A model generated the notes under the pieces. The model did no database searches. It saw nothing but the letters and a program-made list of their open reading frames with translations, and had not been told where the DNA came from. The translations under genes were made by a program, and so were the position numbers. Source: an uncultured Bacilli bacterium (GTDB taxonomy: Bacteria; Bacillota_I; Bacilli_A; RFN20; DUOF01). Taken from it: a stretch of DNA of 13,681 nucleotides. Positions 6,748-13,580 of the stretch are shown here, piece after piece (position 1 is the stretch's first letter; each line of letters begins with the position of its first letter). The DNA lies in assembly GCA_934101685.1 (NCBI GenBank), contig CAKORZ010000038.1, positions 1-13,681 of the forward strand, in the 5' to 3' direction.

Positions 6748-6764
6748 ATTAATAGAATATTAAT
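6748..6764 (-). repeat. AT-rich inverted repeat in the permease-lipoprotein gap
   Basis: ATTAATA-GAA-TATTAAT is a perfect 7-bp inverted repeat just upstream of the lipoprotein ribosome site. It could act as an mRNA processing or stability element that raises binding-protein output, or be chance in AT-rich DNA. Confidence 0.3.
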
Positions 6765-6781
6765 TTAAATTAAATATGTGA

Positions 6782-7585
6782 TTATTTACTTAGTTTCTTC
6801 TTTAATATTTTTTCTAATATATTAACTAATTGATACATAACATAAGCTATTATTGCTAAAACAAAGACTCCCATCATTACTAAATCTAGTTTAAATATTT
6901 GGCTACCATATACAATTAAGTATCCTATACCACTTCTAGAAACAATAAATTCTCCCATTATAACTCCAACCCAAGACATTCCAATATTAATCTTTATAAT
7001 ATCAACGATATTTACAATATTTGAAGGTATCACAAGTTTGCATAATATTTGAAATTTATTAGCACCAAAACTTTTTAACATTTTTATTTTCTCTTCATCA
7101 ACATTTTTAAAATAGTTATAAGCAGATAAAACAGTTAAAATAAGAGAGATGGAGACCGCTACTACAACAATTCCTTTTACTCCTGTTCCAGCCCATATTA
7201 TAAATATTGGAGCAAGTGCAGTTTTAGGAAGGGCATTTAAAACTACTAAAAATGGATCAAATATTTTAGCTAAAGTTTTGCTCCACCAAAGTATTATTGC
7301 TATAAAAATACCTATAACAGTACCTATTATTAATCCAAGTATAGTTTCATATACTGATATGTAGATGTGGGAGAATAATTCACCACTTGCTATATATTTC
7401 TTTAATAATGTAAATATTTCACTAGGGCTAGATACTAAAAAACTATTTATAATTTCTTTTCTTGCTAATAACTCCCATACTAAAAAGAAACTTATTAATA
7501 TAAATATTTGTGCAAAAATAATTTTTATTTTATTAATTTTTTGTTTCTTTATATATTTTTTAGCATCATCACTTTTTAAATTCAT
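6782..7585 (-). CDS. ABC transporter permease (SsuC/TauC-like)
   Basis: A 267-aa inner-membrane permease of the BPD_transp_1 class. About six membrane helices are visible after a basic N-terminus (near 22-41, 80-100, 111-132, 138-158, 196-215 and 236-256). ALPKTALAPIFIIWAGTG (118-135) is typical of SsuC/TauC-type permeases. The cytoplasmic EAA loop, which docks on the ATPase, is at about 164-187 with G174 and P187 conserved. The start overlaps the end of the ATPase gene by 17 nt, and the ribosome site TGGAGGGA (complement of 7591-7598) lies inside that gene, so translation is coupled. It works with the ATPase and lipoprotein encoded beside it. Confidence 0.93.
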   Translation of the reverse strand: MNLKSDDAKKYIKKQKINKIKIIFAQIFILISFFLVWELLARKEIINSFLVSSPSEIFTLLKKYIASGELFSHIYISVYETILGLIIGTVIGIFIAIILWWSKTLAKIFDPFLVVLNALPKTALAPIFIIWAGTGVKGIVVVAVSISLILTVLSAYNYFKNVDEEKIKMLKSFGANKFQILCKLVIPSNIVNIVDIIKINIGMSWVGVIMGEFIVSRSGIGYLIVYGSQIFKLDLVMMGVFVLAIIAYVMYQLVNILEKILKKKLSK

Positions 7586-8321
7586 CTAAATCCCTCCATA
7601 TCTTGTCAAAATAGTCTTTAAATAAAGCATGTTTTCTTGAACTAAGAGGAGTTCTTTTTTCTAAATCATCAAATTTAATTTCATATACTTTTTTTACACT
7701 TGCAGGTCTACTTGTTAAAACAATTACTTTATCACTAAAAGCAATAGCTTCGGATATGTCATGAGTTACTAAAATAACACTTTTATTTTCTTTTGTTACA
7801 ATATCATATACATCATCATTTACAGCAATTTTAGTTTGAGCATCTAATGCGCTAAATGGTTCATCGAGTAATAATATATCAGGATTTAAAACAAGTGTTC
7901 TGATTAACGCTACTCTTTGCCTCATACCACCACTTAATTCACTGGGATAACTATTTCTAAATTCATATAAGCCATATTTCTTTAATAACTCATTTATTAT
8001 TTCTTTTTGTGTATCATTCATTTGTTTTCTTATTTCTAGTCCAATAGTAATATTTTTATATATATTTCTCCATTCAAGTAAATTATCCTTTTGAAACATA
8101 TAACCAACATTTTTATCTAGATCAATAGTGCCTTTACTAGGTTTTATAAGCCCACTTATTAAATTAAGAATAGTAGATTTACCACATCCACTAGGACCTA
8201 CAATTGCTATTTTTTCTCCTTCTTTTAATTCTAAATTAATATCTTTTAATACTTCAACTTCACCTTCAAGAGTAAAAAAACTTTTGGATATATTTTGCAT
8301 ATTTAAAATGTTATTATCCAT
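7569..8321 (-). CDS. ABC transporter ATP-binding protein (SsuB/TauB-like)
   Basis: The ATPase subunit of the importer, 250 aa from the preferred start. Numbered from that start, it has Walker A GPSGCGKST (42-50), the Q-loop MFQKDNLLEW (75-84), signature LSGGMRQR (129-136), Walker B ILLLDEP (149-155), D-loop SALD (157-160) and switch His187 (THD). The FQ-LLEWRN context and the late SRPASV are characteristic of the nitrate/sulfonate/taurine class. An upstream in-frame ATG (8337-8339) has no ribosome site, whereas AGGAGTG (complement of 8327-8333) lies 5 nt before the ATG at 8319-8321, so I chose the latter. It is the first gene of the operon, with a short leader and no room for a riboswitch. 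Confidence 0.94.
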   Translation of the reverse strand: MDNNILNMQNISKSFFTLEGEVEVLKDINLELKEGEKIAIVGPSGCGKSTILNLISGLIKPSKGTIDLDKNVGYMFQKDNLLEWRNIYKNITIGLEIRKQMNDTQKEIINELLKKYGLYEFRNSYPSELSGGMRQRVALIRTLVLNPDILLLDEPFSALDAQTKIAVNDDVYDIVTKENKSVILVTHDISEAIAFSDKVIVLTSRPASVKKVYEIKFDDLEKRTPLSSRKHALFKDYFDKIWRDLDEFKK

Positions 8322-8326
8322 AATTT

Positions 8327-8333
8327 CACTCCT
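8327..8333 (-). promoter_or_regulatory. Ribosome binding site deciding the ATPase start
   Basis: AGGAGTG on the minus strand, 5 nt before the ATG at 8319-8321. The longer alternative start at 8337-8339 has no such site, and this ribosome site would lie inside it. Confidence 0.75.
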
Positions 8334-8345
8334 ATTCATTACATA

Positions 8346-8373
8346 ATATTAATAATTATTGCTAAAGTGTAAA
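8346..8373 (-). promoter_or_regulatory. Putative promoter of the ABC transporter operon
   Basis: On the minus strand TTTACA (complement of 8368-8373) and TAATAT (complement of 8346-8351) are 16 nt apart. Transcription would start near 8339, about 18 nt before the chosen ATG. This promoter faces away from that of the small helical gene. Confidence 0.4.
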
Positions 8374-8408
8374 AAATGCACTATTACCTAAAAAATAATG
8401 ATATAATG
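8372..8408 (+). promoter_or_regulatory. Promoter of the small helical gene; copy A of a repeated block
   Basis: A TGA-TATAAT extended -10 lies at 8399-8407. Upstream sequence AAAAATGCA-ct-ATT-a-CCTAA (8372-8391) has no -35 match but is nearly repeated at 8871-8890. The start of transcription would be near 8414. Confidence 0.55.
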
Positions 8409-8429
8409 CGAGTAGAGGGAATGAAAAAT

Positions 8430-8759
8430 ATGTCTATTGAGGAAATAATTGAAAAATTAAAAGAAGATAAAAATCTATATGGATTAGTGCTAATATATTT
8501 GCTAGTAAAAGATGAAGATAGGAAGTATTTGCTTGAATTATATAAAAAAAGTAATGATGAAGATGTTTGCAAAGCTATTAAAAATGCTATATATGCAGAT
8601 AAAGAGACTATGAATACTGTTAAGACAATTATTGATGCTAAAAAATACGAGAAGGGAGATATCCCTTCATTTAAAAGTGTAAGTGAAATAATAAAAAAGC
8701 AAATGCCAGAACTTGATTCTAATGACATAAAAGAATTTGTAAAGAAAAATAAAAAGTAA
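8430..8759 (+). CDS. Small helical hypothetical protein
   Basis: I do not recognise this 109-aa protein. It is soluble, highly charged (Lys/Glu/Asp rich), predicted almost wholly alpha-helical, and has no signal peptide or membrane segment. The N-terminal half (MSIEEIIEKLKEDKNLYGLVLIYLLV) looks like two short helices. The C-terminal half has a proline-containing linker (GDIPSF) and a basic end rich in lysine. ATGs at 8376 and 8421 are in frame, but 8376 precedes the apparent promoter and 8421 directly abuts AGAGGG (8414-8419); ATG 8430 has a 10-nt spacing and is preferred. It diverges from the ABC operon and ends at a strong terminator before the hydrogenase operon. The twin promoter block it shares with that operon is the only functional hint. 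Confidence 0.65.
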   Translation: MSIEEIIEKLKEDKNLYGLVLIYLLVKDEDRKYLLELYKKSNDEDVCKAIKNAIYADKETMNTVKTIIDAKKYEKGDIPSFKSVSEIIKKQMPELDSNDIKEFVKKNKK

Positions 8760-8799
8760 TTTTGTGTCATGAAATAGAAAAATGAGTATGATTTCCAAT

Positions 8800-8841
8800 A
8801 AAAATGTGTCAAATTTTAAAAAAATGACACATTTTTCTTTT
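8800..8841 (+). terminator. Intrinsic terminator after the small helical gene
   Basis: AAAAATGTGTCA (8800-8811) pairs perfectly over 12 bp with TGACACATTTTT (8825-8836) around a 13-nt A/T loop, followed by CTTTTT. An additional TGTGTCA at 8763-8769, just after the stop codon, could compete for the same downstream arm. Confidence 0.9.
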
Positions 8842-8870
8842 TAGTTATTAAAAAAAGAAAAAATATATTA

Positions 8871-8910
8871 AAAAATGCATGATTGCCTAATACAAAATTA
8901 TGATAAAAAG
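8871..8910 (+). promoter_or_regulatory. Copy B of the promoter-like block, upstream of the hydrogenase operon
   Basis: AAAAATGCA-tg-ATT-g-CCTAA (8871-8890) matches copy A at 17 of 20 positions. After a 3-nt insertion, AAAATTATGATA matches copy A at 11 of 12. Here the -10-like part is weaker (TATGAT, 8899-8904), so it may be an activator or repressor site rather than the promoter itself. Confidence 0.45.
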
Positions 8911-8941
8911 TATCTTAAATAATAAGGAAAAATGATGAAAA

Positions 8942-8950
8942 TGTTATATT
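8942..8950 (+). promoter_or_regulatory. Putative extended -10 promoter of the hydrogenase operon
   Basis: TG-T-TATATT is an extended -10 lying about 49 nt before the first start codon. No -35 is apparent 17 nt upstream, which would fit a regulated promoter using the block at 8871-8910. Confidence 0.4.
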
Positions 8951-8998
8951 ATATGATTGTAATTATTTAATACTTTATGTAATTAGGAGGATGGAATA

Positions 8999-9241
8999 AT
9001 GGTTAAGGTAGTAGTGTGTATAGGAAGTTCATGTCATATTAAAGGTTCAAGACAAGTAGTAGAGAGTTTACAAAATTTAATAGATTCTAATAATGTTAAA
9101 GATAAGGTTGAACTTTCTGGTACTTTTTGTATGGGAAAATGTCAACAAGGTGTTTGTGTAACTGTTAATGGTGAATTTTATTCGGTTAGTCCAGCTACTG
9201 TAGAAGAATTCTTTAAAAAAGAGGTTCTTACTAGAATTTAA
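8999..9241 (+). CDS. Thioredoxin-like [2Fe-2S] ferredoxin (NuoE-like)
   Basis: An 80-aa electron-transfer protein with the thioredoxin-like ferredoxin fold found in NuoE and HydC-type subunits. The four cluster cysteines are C7 and C12 (CIGSSC) and C44 and C48 (CMGKC), the C-x4-C ... C-x3-C pattern; C53 is additional. Length is typical of the stand-alone version. AGGAGG at 8985-8990, eight nt upstream, gives a clear start. It is the first gene of the hydrogenase operon, 33 nt before the PAS-hydrogenase gene, and probably donates to or accepts electrons from one of the two hydrogenases; which one cannot be told. Confidence 0.88.
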   Translation: MVKVVVCIGSSCHIKGSRQVVESLQNLIDSNNVKDKVELSGTFCMGKCQQGVCVTVNGEFYSVSPATVEEFFKKEVLTRI

Positions 9242-9274
9242 ATAATGCTTATTAGTAGAAAAGAGGTATAGGTA

Positions 9275-10951
9275 ATGGCTAGTTTTTTAACACTAAAAAA
9301 ATCAAATTGTAAAAATTGTTATAAGTGCATAAGACATTGTCCTGTTAAGGCAATTCGTTTTTCTGCTAATCAAGCTCATATTAATGATGATGAATGTATT
9401 TTATGTGGTCAATGTTTTGTTGTATGTCCACAAAATGCCAAACAAATAACAAGTGAAGTTGAAAAAGCAAAGGTTTTAATTCAATCTAATGGTCCTGTAT
9501 ATGTAAGCTTAGCACCTTCTTTTATTGCTAATTATGATGGCACAGGAATGAATGAAATGAGAAAGGCTTTAAAGAAGTTAGGCTTTGCAGAAGTAGAAGA
9601 AACAGCGATAGGTGCTACTATTGTGAAAAATGAGTATGAGAGACTACTTAAAGAGGAAAAAAGAGATGTTGTTATTTCTTCTTGTTGTCATTCTATTAAT
9701 TTGTTAATACAAAAATATTTTCCAAAAGAGATAGCTTATTTAGCAGATGTTATGTCACCAATGCAAGCGCATGCTAGTGATATTAAAAAGCGTAATCCTA
9801 ATGCAAAGGTTGTATTTATAGGCCCTTGCGTTTCTAAAAAAGATGAAGCTAGTCATTATGAAGGAATAGTAGATGCTGTTTTGACTTTTGAAGAACTTTC
9901 TAACTGGTTAAAAGAAGAAAATATAGAGTTAGTTAAAAATATAGATAAAAATGATAATAGCAAGGCAAGGTTCTTTCCAACTACTGGAGGAATTTTAAAA
10001 ACAATGGATACTAAAAATAGTGAATATACATATATGGCAATCGATGGGGTAGAAAACTGTATAGCAGCACTTAAAGATATAGAAAGTGGTAATATACATA
10101 AATGCTTTATAGAGATGTCAGCTTGCACTAATAGTTGTATAGGTGGACCGGTAATGGAAAAATATCATCATGCAATAGTTAAAGACTATATGTATGTAGC
10201 AAACTATGCTGGGAAGAAAGACTTTAATGTAGAGCAGCCAGATTCTTTAGAAATAAGAAAACATTTTGAACAAATTGATTGTAAAAGACTTAATCCTAGT
10301 GAAGATGAAATAAGAGAAATAATGAAGAAAATGGGAAAGACTAAAAAAGAAGATGAGCTTAATTGTGGATCTTGTGGATATAATACATGCAGAGAAAAAG
10401 CAATAGCTATTTATAATGGTAAAGCAGAGATATCAATGTGTCTTCCTTATTTAAAAGAGAAAGCTGAAAGTTTTTCTGATTGTATTGTTAATAATACCCC
10501 AAATGGATTAATAGTATTAAATGATAAATTAGAAGTTCAACAAATTAATAATGCTGCTAGAAGTATGTTAAGAATTAATAATGTAGATGATATTTTAGGT
10601 GATCAAGTAGTTAGAATATTAGATCCTGATATTTTCTTAAAAGTATTAGAAACAAAGCGTGGTATAAATAATAAAAGAGCTTATTTAGCAGAATATAATA
10701 AGTATGTTGAAGAAACAGTTGTATATGATGAAAATAACCAAATGTTAATATGCATTTTAAGAGATATAAGTGATGTTCAAGATGAAAAAGTTAAAAAAGA
10801 AAATATTTCAAAACAAACAATAGAAGTAGCAGATAAAGTAGTAGAAAAACAAATGAGAATAGTTCAAGAAATAGCATCTTTACTTGGAGAGACTGCTGCA
10901 GAAACAAAGATAGCGTTAACTAAATTAAAGGAGTCTATTTCCGATGAATGA
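9275..10951 (+). CDS. [FeFe]-hydrogenase homologue fused to Fes and PAS domains (HydS/Hfs-like, probable sensory)
   Basis: A 558-aa fusion. Residues 12-22 and 41-51 carry a two-[4Fe-4S] ferredoxin domain (C12, C15, C18, C22; C41, C44, C47, C51). About 70-330 is the H-cluster domain: L1 SSCCHS (C137, C138), L2 GPCVSKK (C185, K188), L3 E-MSACTNSC (C284, C288). A Fes-type 4Fe-4S domain follows (C364, C367, C372, C389), then a PAS domain (about 400-500) and a C-terminal signalling helix with LGETAAETK near 537-545. All cluster cysteines are present, but the two methionines that line the H-cluster pocket in standard hydrogenases are Gly and Ser here. This layout matches group C (HydS-type) putative H2 sensors. 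AAGAGGT at 9261-9267 supports the start. It overlaps the phosphatase gene by 8 nt. Confidence 0.92.
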   Translation: MASFLTLKKSNCKNCYKCIRHCPVKAIRFSANQAHINDDECILCGQCFVVCPQNAKQITSEVEKAKVLIQSNGPVYVSLAPSFIANYDGTGMNEMRKALKKLGFAEVEETAIGATIVKNEYERLLKEEKRDVVISSCCHSINLLIQKYFPKEIAYLADVMSPMQAHASDIKKRNPNAKVVFIGPCVSKKDEASHYEGIVDAVLTFEELSNWLKEENIELVKNIDKNDNSKARFFPTTGGILKTMDTKNSEYTYMAIDGVENCIAALKDIESGNIHKCFIEMSACTNSCIGGPVMEKYHHAIVKDYMYVANYAGKKDFNVEQPDSLEIRKHFEQIDCKRLNPSEDEIREIMKKMGKTKKEDELNCGSCGYNTCREKAIAIYNGKAEISMCLPYLKEKAESFSDCIVNNTPNGLIVLNDKLEVQQINNAARSMLRINNVDDILGDQVVRILDPDIFLKVLETKRGINNKRAYLAEYNKYVEETVVYDENNQMLICILRDISDVQDEKVKKENISKQTIEVADKVVEKQMRIVQEIASLLGETAAETKIALTKLKESISDE

Positions 10952-12116
10952 TTTGTGTGTAGATATAGGTTATAAAAGTATTAATCATGCAGGTGAACAA
11001 TTGTGTGGAGATCACGTTGAAATTGCAAATGAGGGAGATAACTCTACAGTTATAGTTTTAGCAGATGGACTTGGAAGTGGTGTAAAAGCAAGCATTTTAT
11101 CTACCTTAACTTCTAAAATAATTTCTACGATGATGGCAGAGGGATTATCTATTGAAGATTGTGTAGAAACAATTGCAGCAACTCTCCCAATATGTTCAGT
11201 TAGAGGAGTAGCGTATTCCACTTTTACTATTATTCATATTGTTAATAATGAAGAAGCTGAATTAATCCAATATGATAATCCACAAGTTATTATGTTTAGA
11301 GATGGTAATAACTTTGATTATGATAAAATTGAGCTTGAGGTTGGTCAAAAGAAAATATATAAATCTGTTATTAAACTTAATGAGGGAGATATTTTTATAG
11401 CTATGAGTGATGGATGTCCTCATGCTGGAATTGGTGTTTCCTATAATTTTGGATGGAAAAGAGAAGATATTATTAATTACATGGATGGCTTTTGTAAGGT
11501 AGGATATACTGCAAAAACATTATCTACAATATTAATAAATGAATGTGATAGATTATATGGTGGGGAGCCTGGTGATGATGCAACTGCATGTGTTATAAAG
11601 GTAAAGAAAAGAGTACCTGTTAATATTTTATTTGGGCCACCATCAAATAGAGATGATGTTAATAGAATGATGACTTTGCTTTTTGCTAAAGATGGAAAAC
11701 ATATTGTATGTGGGGGAACAACTTCATCATTAGTTTCAAAGTATCTAAATAAACCAATTAAAACAAGTCTTAATTTTGTTTCTAATGATATTCCTCCTAC
11801 TTCTGAAATAGATGGAGTAGATTTAGTGACAGAAGGAGTAATTACTATTAATAGGGTATTAGAATATGCTAAAGATTATATAAAAGATAATACACTATAT
11901 GAAAAATGGTGTTTTGAAAGAGATGGAGCTTCTTTAATTGCTAGATTATTATTTGAAGAAGCAACAGATATAAATTTCTTTGTTGGTAGGGCAATAAATC
12001 CAGCTCACCAAAACCCAAATCTACCAATTAGTTTTAGTATAAAAATGAATCTAGCAGAAGAATTATCAAAATGTTTAAAAGAAATGGGTAAAAGAATAAA
12101 AGTTAGTTATTTTTAG
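10944..12116 (+). CDS. SpoIIE/PP2C-type serine phosphatase with unnamed C-terminal domain
   Basis: A 390-aa PPM-family phosphatase. Metal-binding acidic residues are visible at D23 (GDH), D41 with G42 (VLADGLGSG), D156 (SDGC) and D211/D212 (GDDA), the SpoIIE layout, at about 3-220. The second part (225-390) is a conserved-looking domain without a name I recognise, with GPPSNRDD (231-238), GGTT (257-260), DIPPTSEIDGVDLVTEG (282-298) and a basic C-terminus. Such phosphatases sit beside HydS-type hydrogenases in other anaerobes. The likely role is to pass an H2 or redox signal from the PAS-hydrogenase to a phosphorylated partner; that partner and its kinase are not in this window. AAAGGAG at 10927-10933 precedes ATG by 10 nt. 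Confidence 0.88.
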   Translation: MNDLCVDIGYKSINHAGEQLCGDHVEIANEGDNSTVIVLADGLGSGVKASILSTLTSKIISTMMAEGLSIEDCVETIAATLPICSVRGVAYSTFTIIHIVNNEEAELIQYDNPQVIMFRDGNNFDYDKIELEVGQKKIYKSVIKLNEGDIFIAMSDGCPHAGIGVSYNFGWKREDIINYMDGFCKVGYTAKTLSTILINECDRLYGGEPGDDATACVIKVKKRVPVNILFGPPSNRDDVNRMMTLLFAKDGKHIVCGGTTSSLVSKYLNKPIKTSLNFVSNDIPPTSEIDGVDLVTEGVITINRVLEYAKDYIKDNTLYEKWCFERDGASLIARLLFEEATDINFFVGRAINPAHQNPNLPISFSIKMNLAEELSKCLKEMGKRIKVSYF

Positions 12117-12121
12117 GAGGT
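12115..12121 (+). promoter_or_regulatory. Ribosome site overlapping the phosphatase stop codon
   Basis: AGGAGGT begins inside the TAG stop codon (12114-12116) and lies 6 nt before the ATG at 12128, so ribosomes finishing the phosphatase can re-initiate directly on the hydrogenase gene. Confidence 0.7.
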
Positions 12122-12127
12122 AAATGA

Positions 12128-13558
12128 ATGAGGAAATTTGATACAAAAGTACAAGAGTTAAAATATCAAGTTCTTAGAGAAGTAGCGCGTGAAGCATGGA
12201 AAGGAACACTTCCAGAAACTGCAATAGATATACCAATGACTATTGTTCCAGGTAAAAAGCCTACGATGAGATGTTGTGTATATAAGGAAAGAGCAATTTT
12301 ACTTGAAAGAGTAAAAATGGCTATGGGTGGATATAAAGATAATAGCAATGTTATTCAAGTAATAGATATTGCTTGTGATGAATGTCCAGTAGGTGGTTAT
12401 GAGGTTACTAACTCTTGTAGAGGGTGTATTGCTCATAGGTGTGAAGGTGCATGTAAGTTTGGTGCAATAACATTTGATAGTAACCACACTGCTCATATTG
12501 ATAAGAGTAAATGTAAAGAGTGTGGAATGTGTGCTAGAGTTTGCCCTTATAGTGCAATTCATAACTATAAAAGGCCATGTGAAAGTGCATGTAAAGTAAA
12601 TGCTATTTCAATGGGAGAAGATAAACAAGCTTGTATTGATAATGAAAAGTGTATATCATGTGGTGCATGTGTTTATCAATGCCCATTTGGTGCAATTACA
12701 GACAAGTCATATATTTTAAATGTTATAGATATCATAAAGAATAGTAATGAAAATAAAAATTATAAAGTATATGCAATTGTAGCACCTTCTATTTCAAGCC
12801 AATTTACTTATGCTAAATTAGGCCAAGTAATAACTGGTTTAAAAGAGTTAGGCTTTTATACAGTAATTGAGGCAGCTTTAGGAGCAGATATGGTTGCACA
12901 AAAAGAATCTAAAGAACTTGCCGAAAAAGGTTTTTTAACTAGTTCTTGTTGTCCTGCTTTTGTTGATTATTTAGAAAAGAATTTTCCATCTTTAAAAGAG
13001 CATGTTTCACACAATTTATCTCCAATGGCTACAATTTCTAAATATTTAAAAGAGCATGAAGAAAACTGTAAAGTAGTATTTATTGGCCCATGTACTGCTA
13101 AGAAAAAAGAAATATTAAAAGATAGTGTTAAACCTTATGTAGATTCTGCAATTACTTTTGAAGAGTTACAAGCTTTATTTGATAGTAAAGATATAGATAT
13201 TACTACATTAAGTGAAAATGTATTAGATAACGCTTCATACTATGGAAGAATATTTGCTAGATCAGGAGGATTAGCAGATGCTGTAGTTGAAGGCTTAAAG
13301 GAACAAAATATCACAGATTTTGAATTAAAGCCATGTGTATGTGATGGAATTGAAGCATGTAAGATTGCTTTAATGAAAAAGAATAGAAATGTACTAGATG
13401 CAAACTTTATTGAAGGTATGGCTTGTATTGGCGGCTGTATTGGAGGAGCAGGTTGCTTGACTCATGGAGAAAAGAATAAAGCAGAAGTAGATAGTTATGG
13501 TAAAGAAGCATACGAAAAGACTATTACAGATGCAATATCAATATTAGAGAAAAAATAA
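12128..13558 (+). CDS. [FeFe]-hydrogenase, Fe-S-rich catalytic subunit (Hfs/group B-like)
   Basis: A 476-aa monomeric-type hydrogenase that reduces protons to H2 or oxidises H2, probably with ferredoxin. After an N-terminal helix comes RCC (C49, C50), then many cluster cysteines: C83, C86, C97, C100, C105, C109, then C129/132/135/139 (CKECGMCARVC), C151 and C155, and C175/178/181/185 (CISCGACVYQC). The H-cluster domain has L1 TSSCCPAF (271-278), L2 GPCTAKKKE (320-328) and L3 EGMACIGGCIGG (429-440). Unlike the PAS protein it keeps L1 Thr-Ser and the L3 methionine (M431), so it looks catalytically competent; only the L2 methionine is Gly. It is the last gene of the operon. No terminator is visible between its stop and an IS3-family end 22 nt downstream. 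Maturases HydE/F/G are not in the window. Confidence 0.95.
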   Translation: MRKFDTKVQELKYQVLREVAREAWKGTLPETAIDIPMTIVPGKKPTMRCCVYKERAILLERVKMAMGGYKDNSNVIQVIDIACDECPVGGYEVTNSCRGCIAHRCEGACKFGAITFDSNHTAHIDKSKCKECGMCARVCPYSAIHNYKRPCESACKVNAISMGEDKQACIDNEKCISCGACVYQCPFGAITDKSYILNVIDIIKNSNENKNYKVYAIVAPSISSQFTYAKLGQVITGLKELGFYTVIEAALGADMVAQKESKELAEKGFLTSSCCPAFVDYLEKNFPSLKEHVSHNLSPMATISKYLKEHEENCKVVFIGPCTAKKKEILKDSVKPYVDSAITFEELQALFDSKDIDITTLSENVLDNASYYGRIFARSGGLADAVVEGLKEQNITDFELKPCVCDGIEACKIALMKKNRNVLDANFIEGMACIGGCIGGAGCLTHGEKNKAEVDSYGKEAYEKTITDAISILEKK

Positions 13559-13580
13559 AAAGATCAGCAATTTCTGAAGT

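Noticed and set aside
8322..8420. TPP or other riboswitch before the ABC transporter, which would have named its substrate
   Set aside because: The leader is only about 18 nt from the predicted start, leaving no room for a riboswitch.
8376..8429. Upstream start for the small helical gene
   Set aside because: The extra 18 residues would be encoded by what looks like the promoter (TGA-TATAAT), and there is no ribosome site before 8376.
8760..8998. Rex (NADH-responsive) operator before the hydrogenase operon
   Set aside because: I looked for TTGT-TAA...TTA-ACAA type sites and found none.
13564..13577. Hairpin TCAG-CAATTT-CTGA as the hydrogenase operon terminator
   Set aside because: A 4-bp stem without a T-run is too weak.
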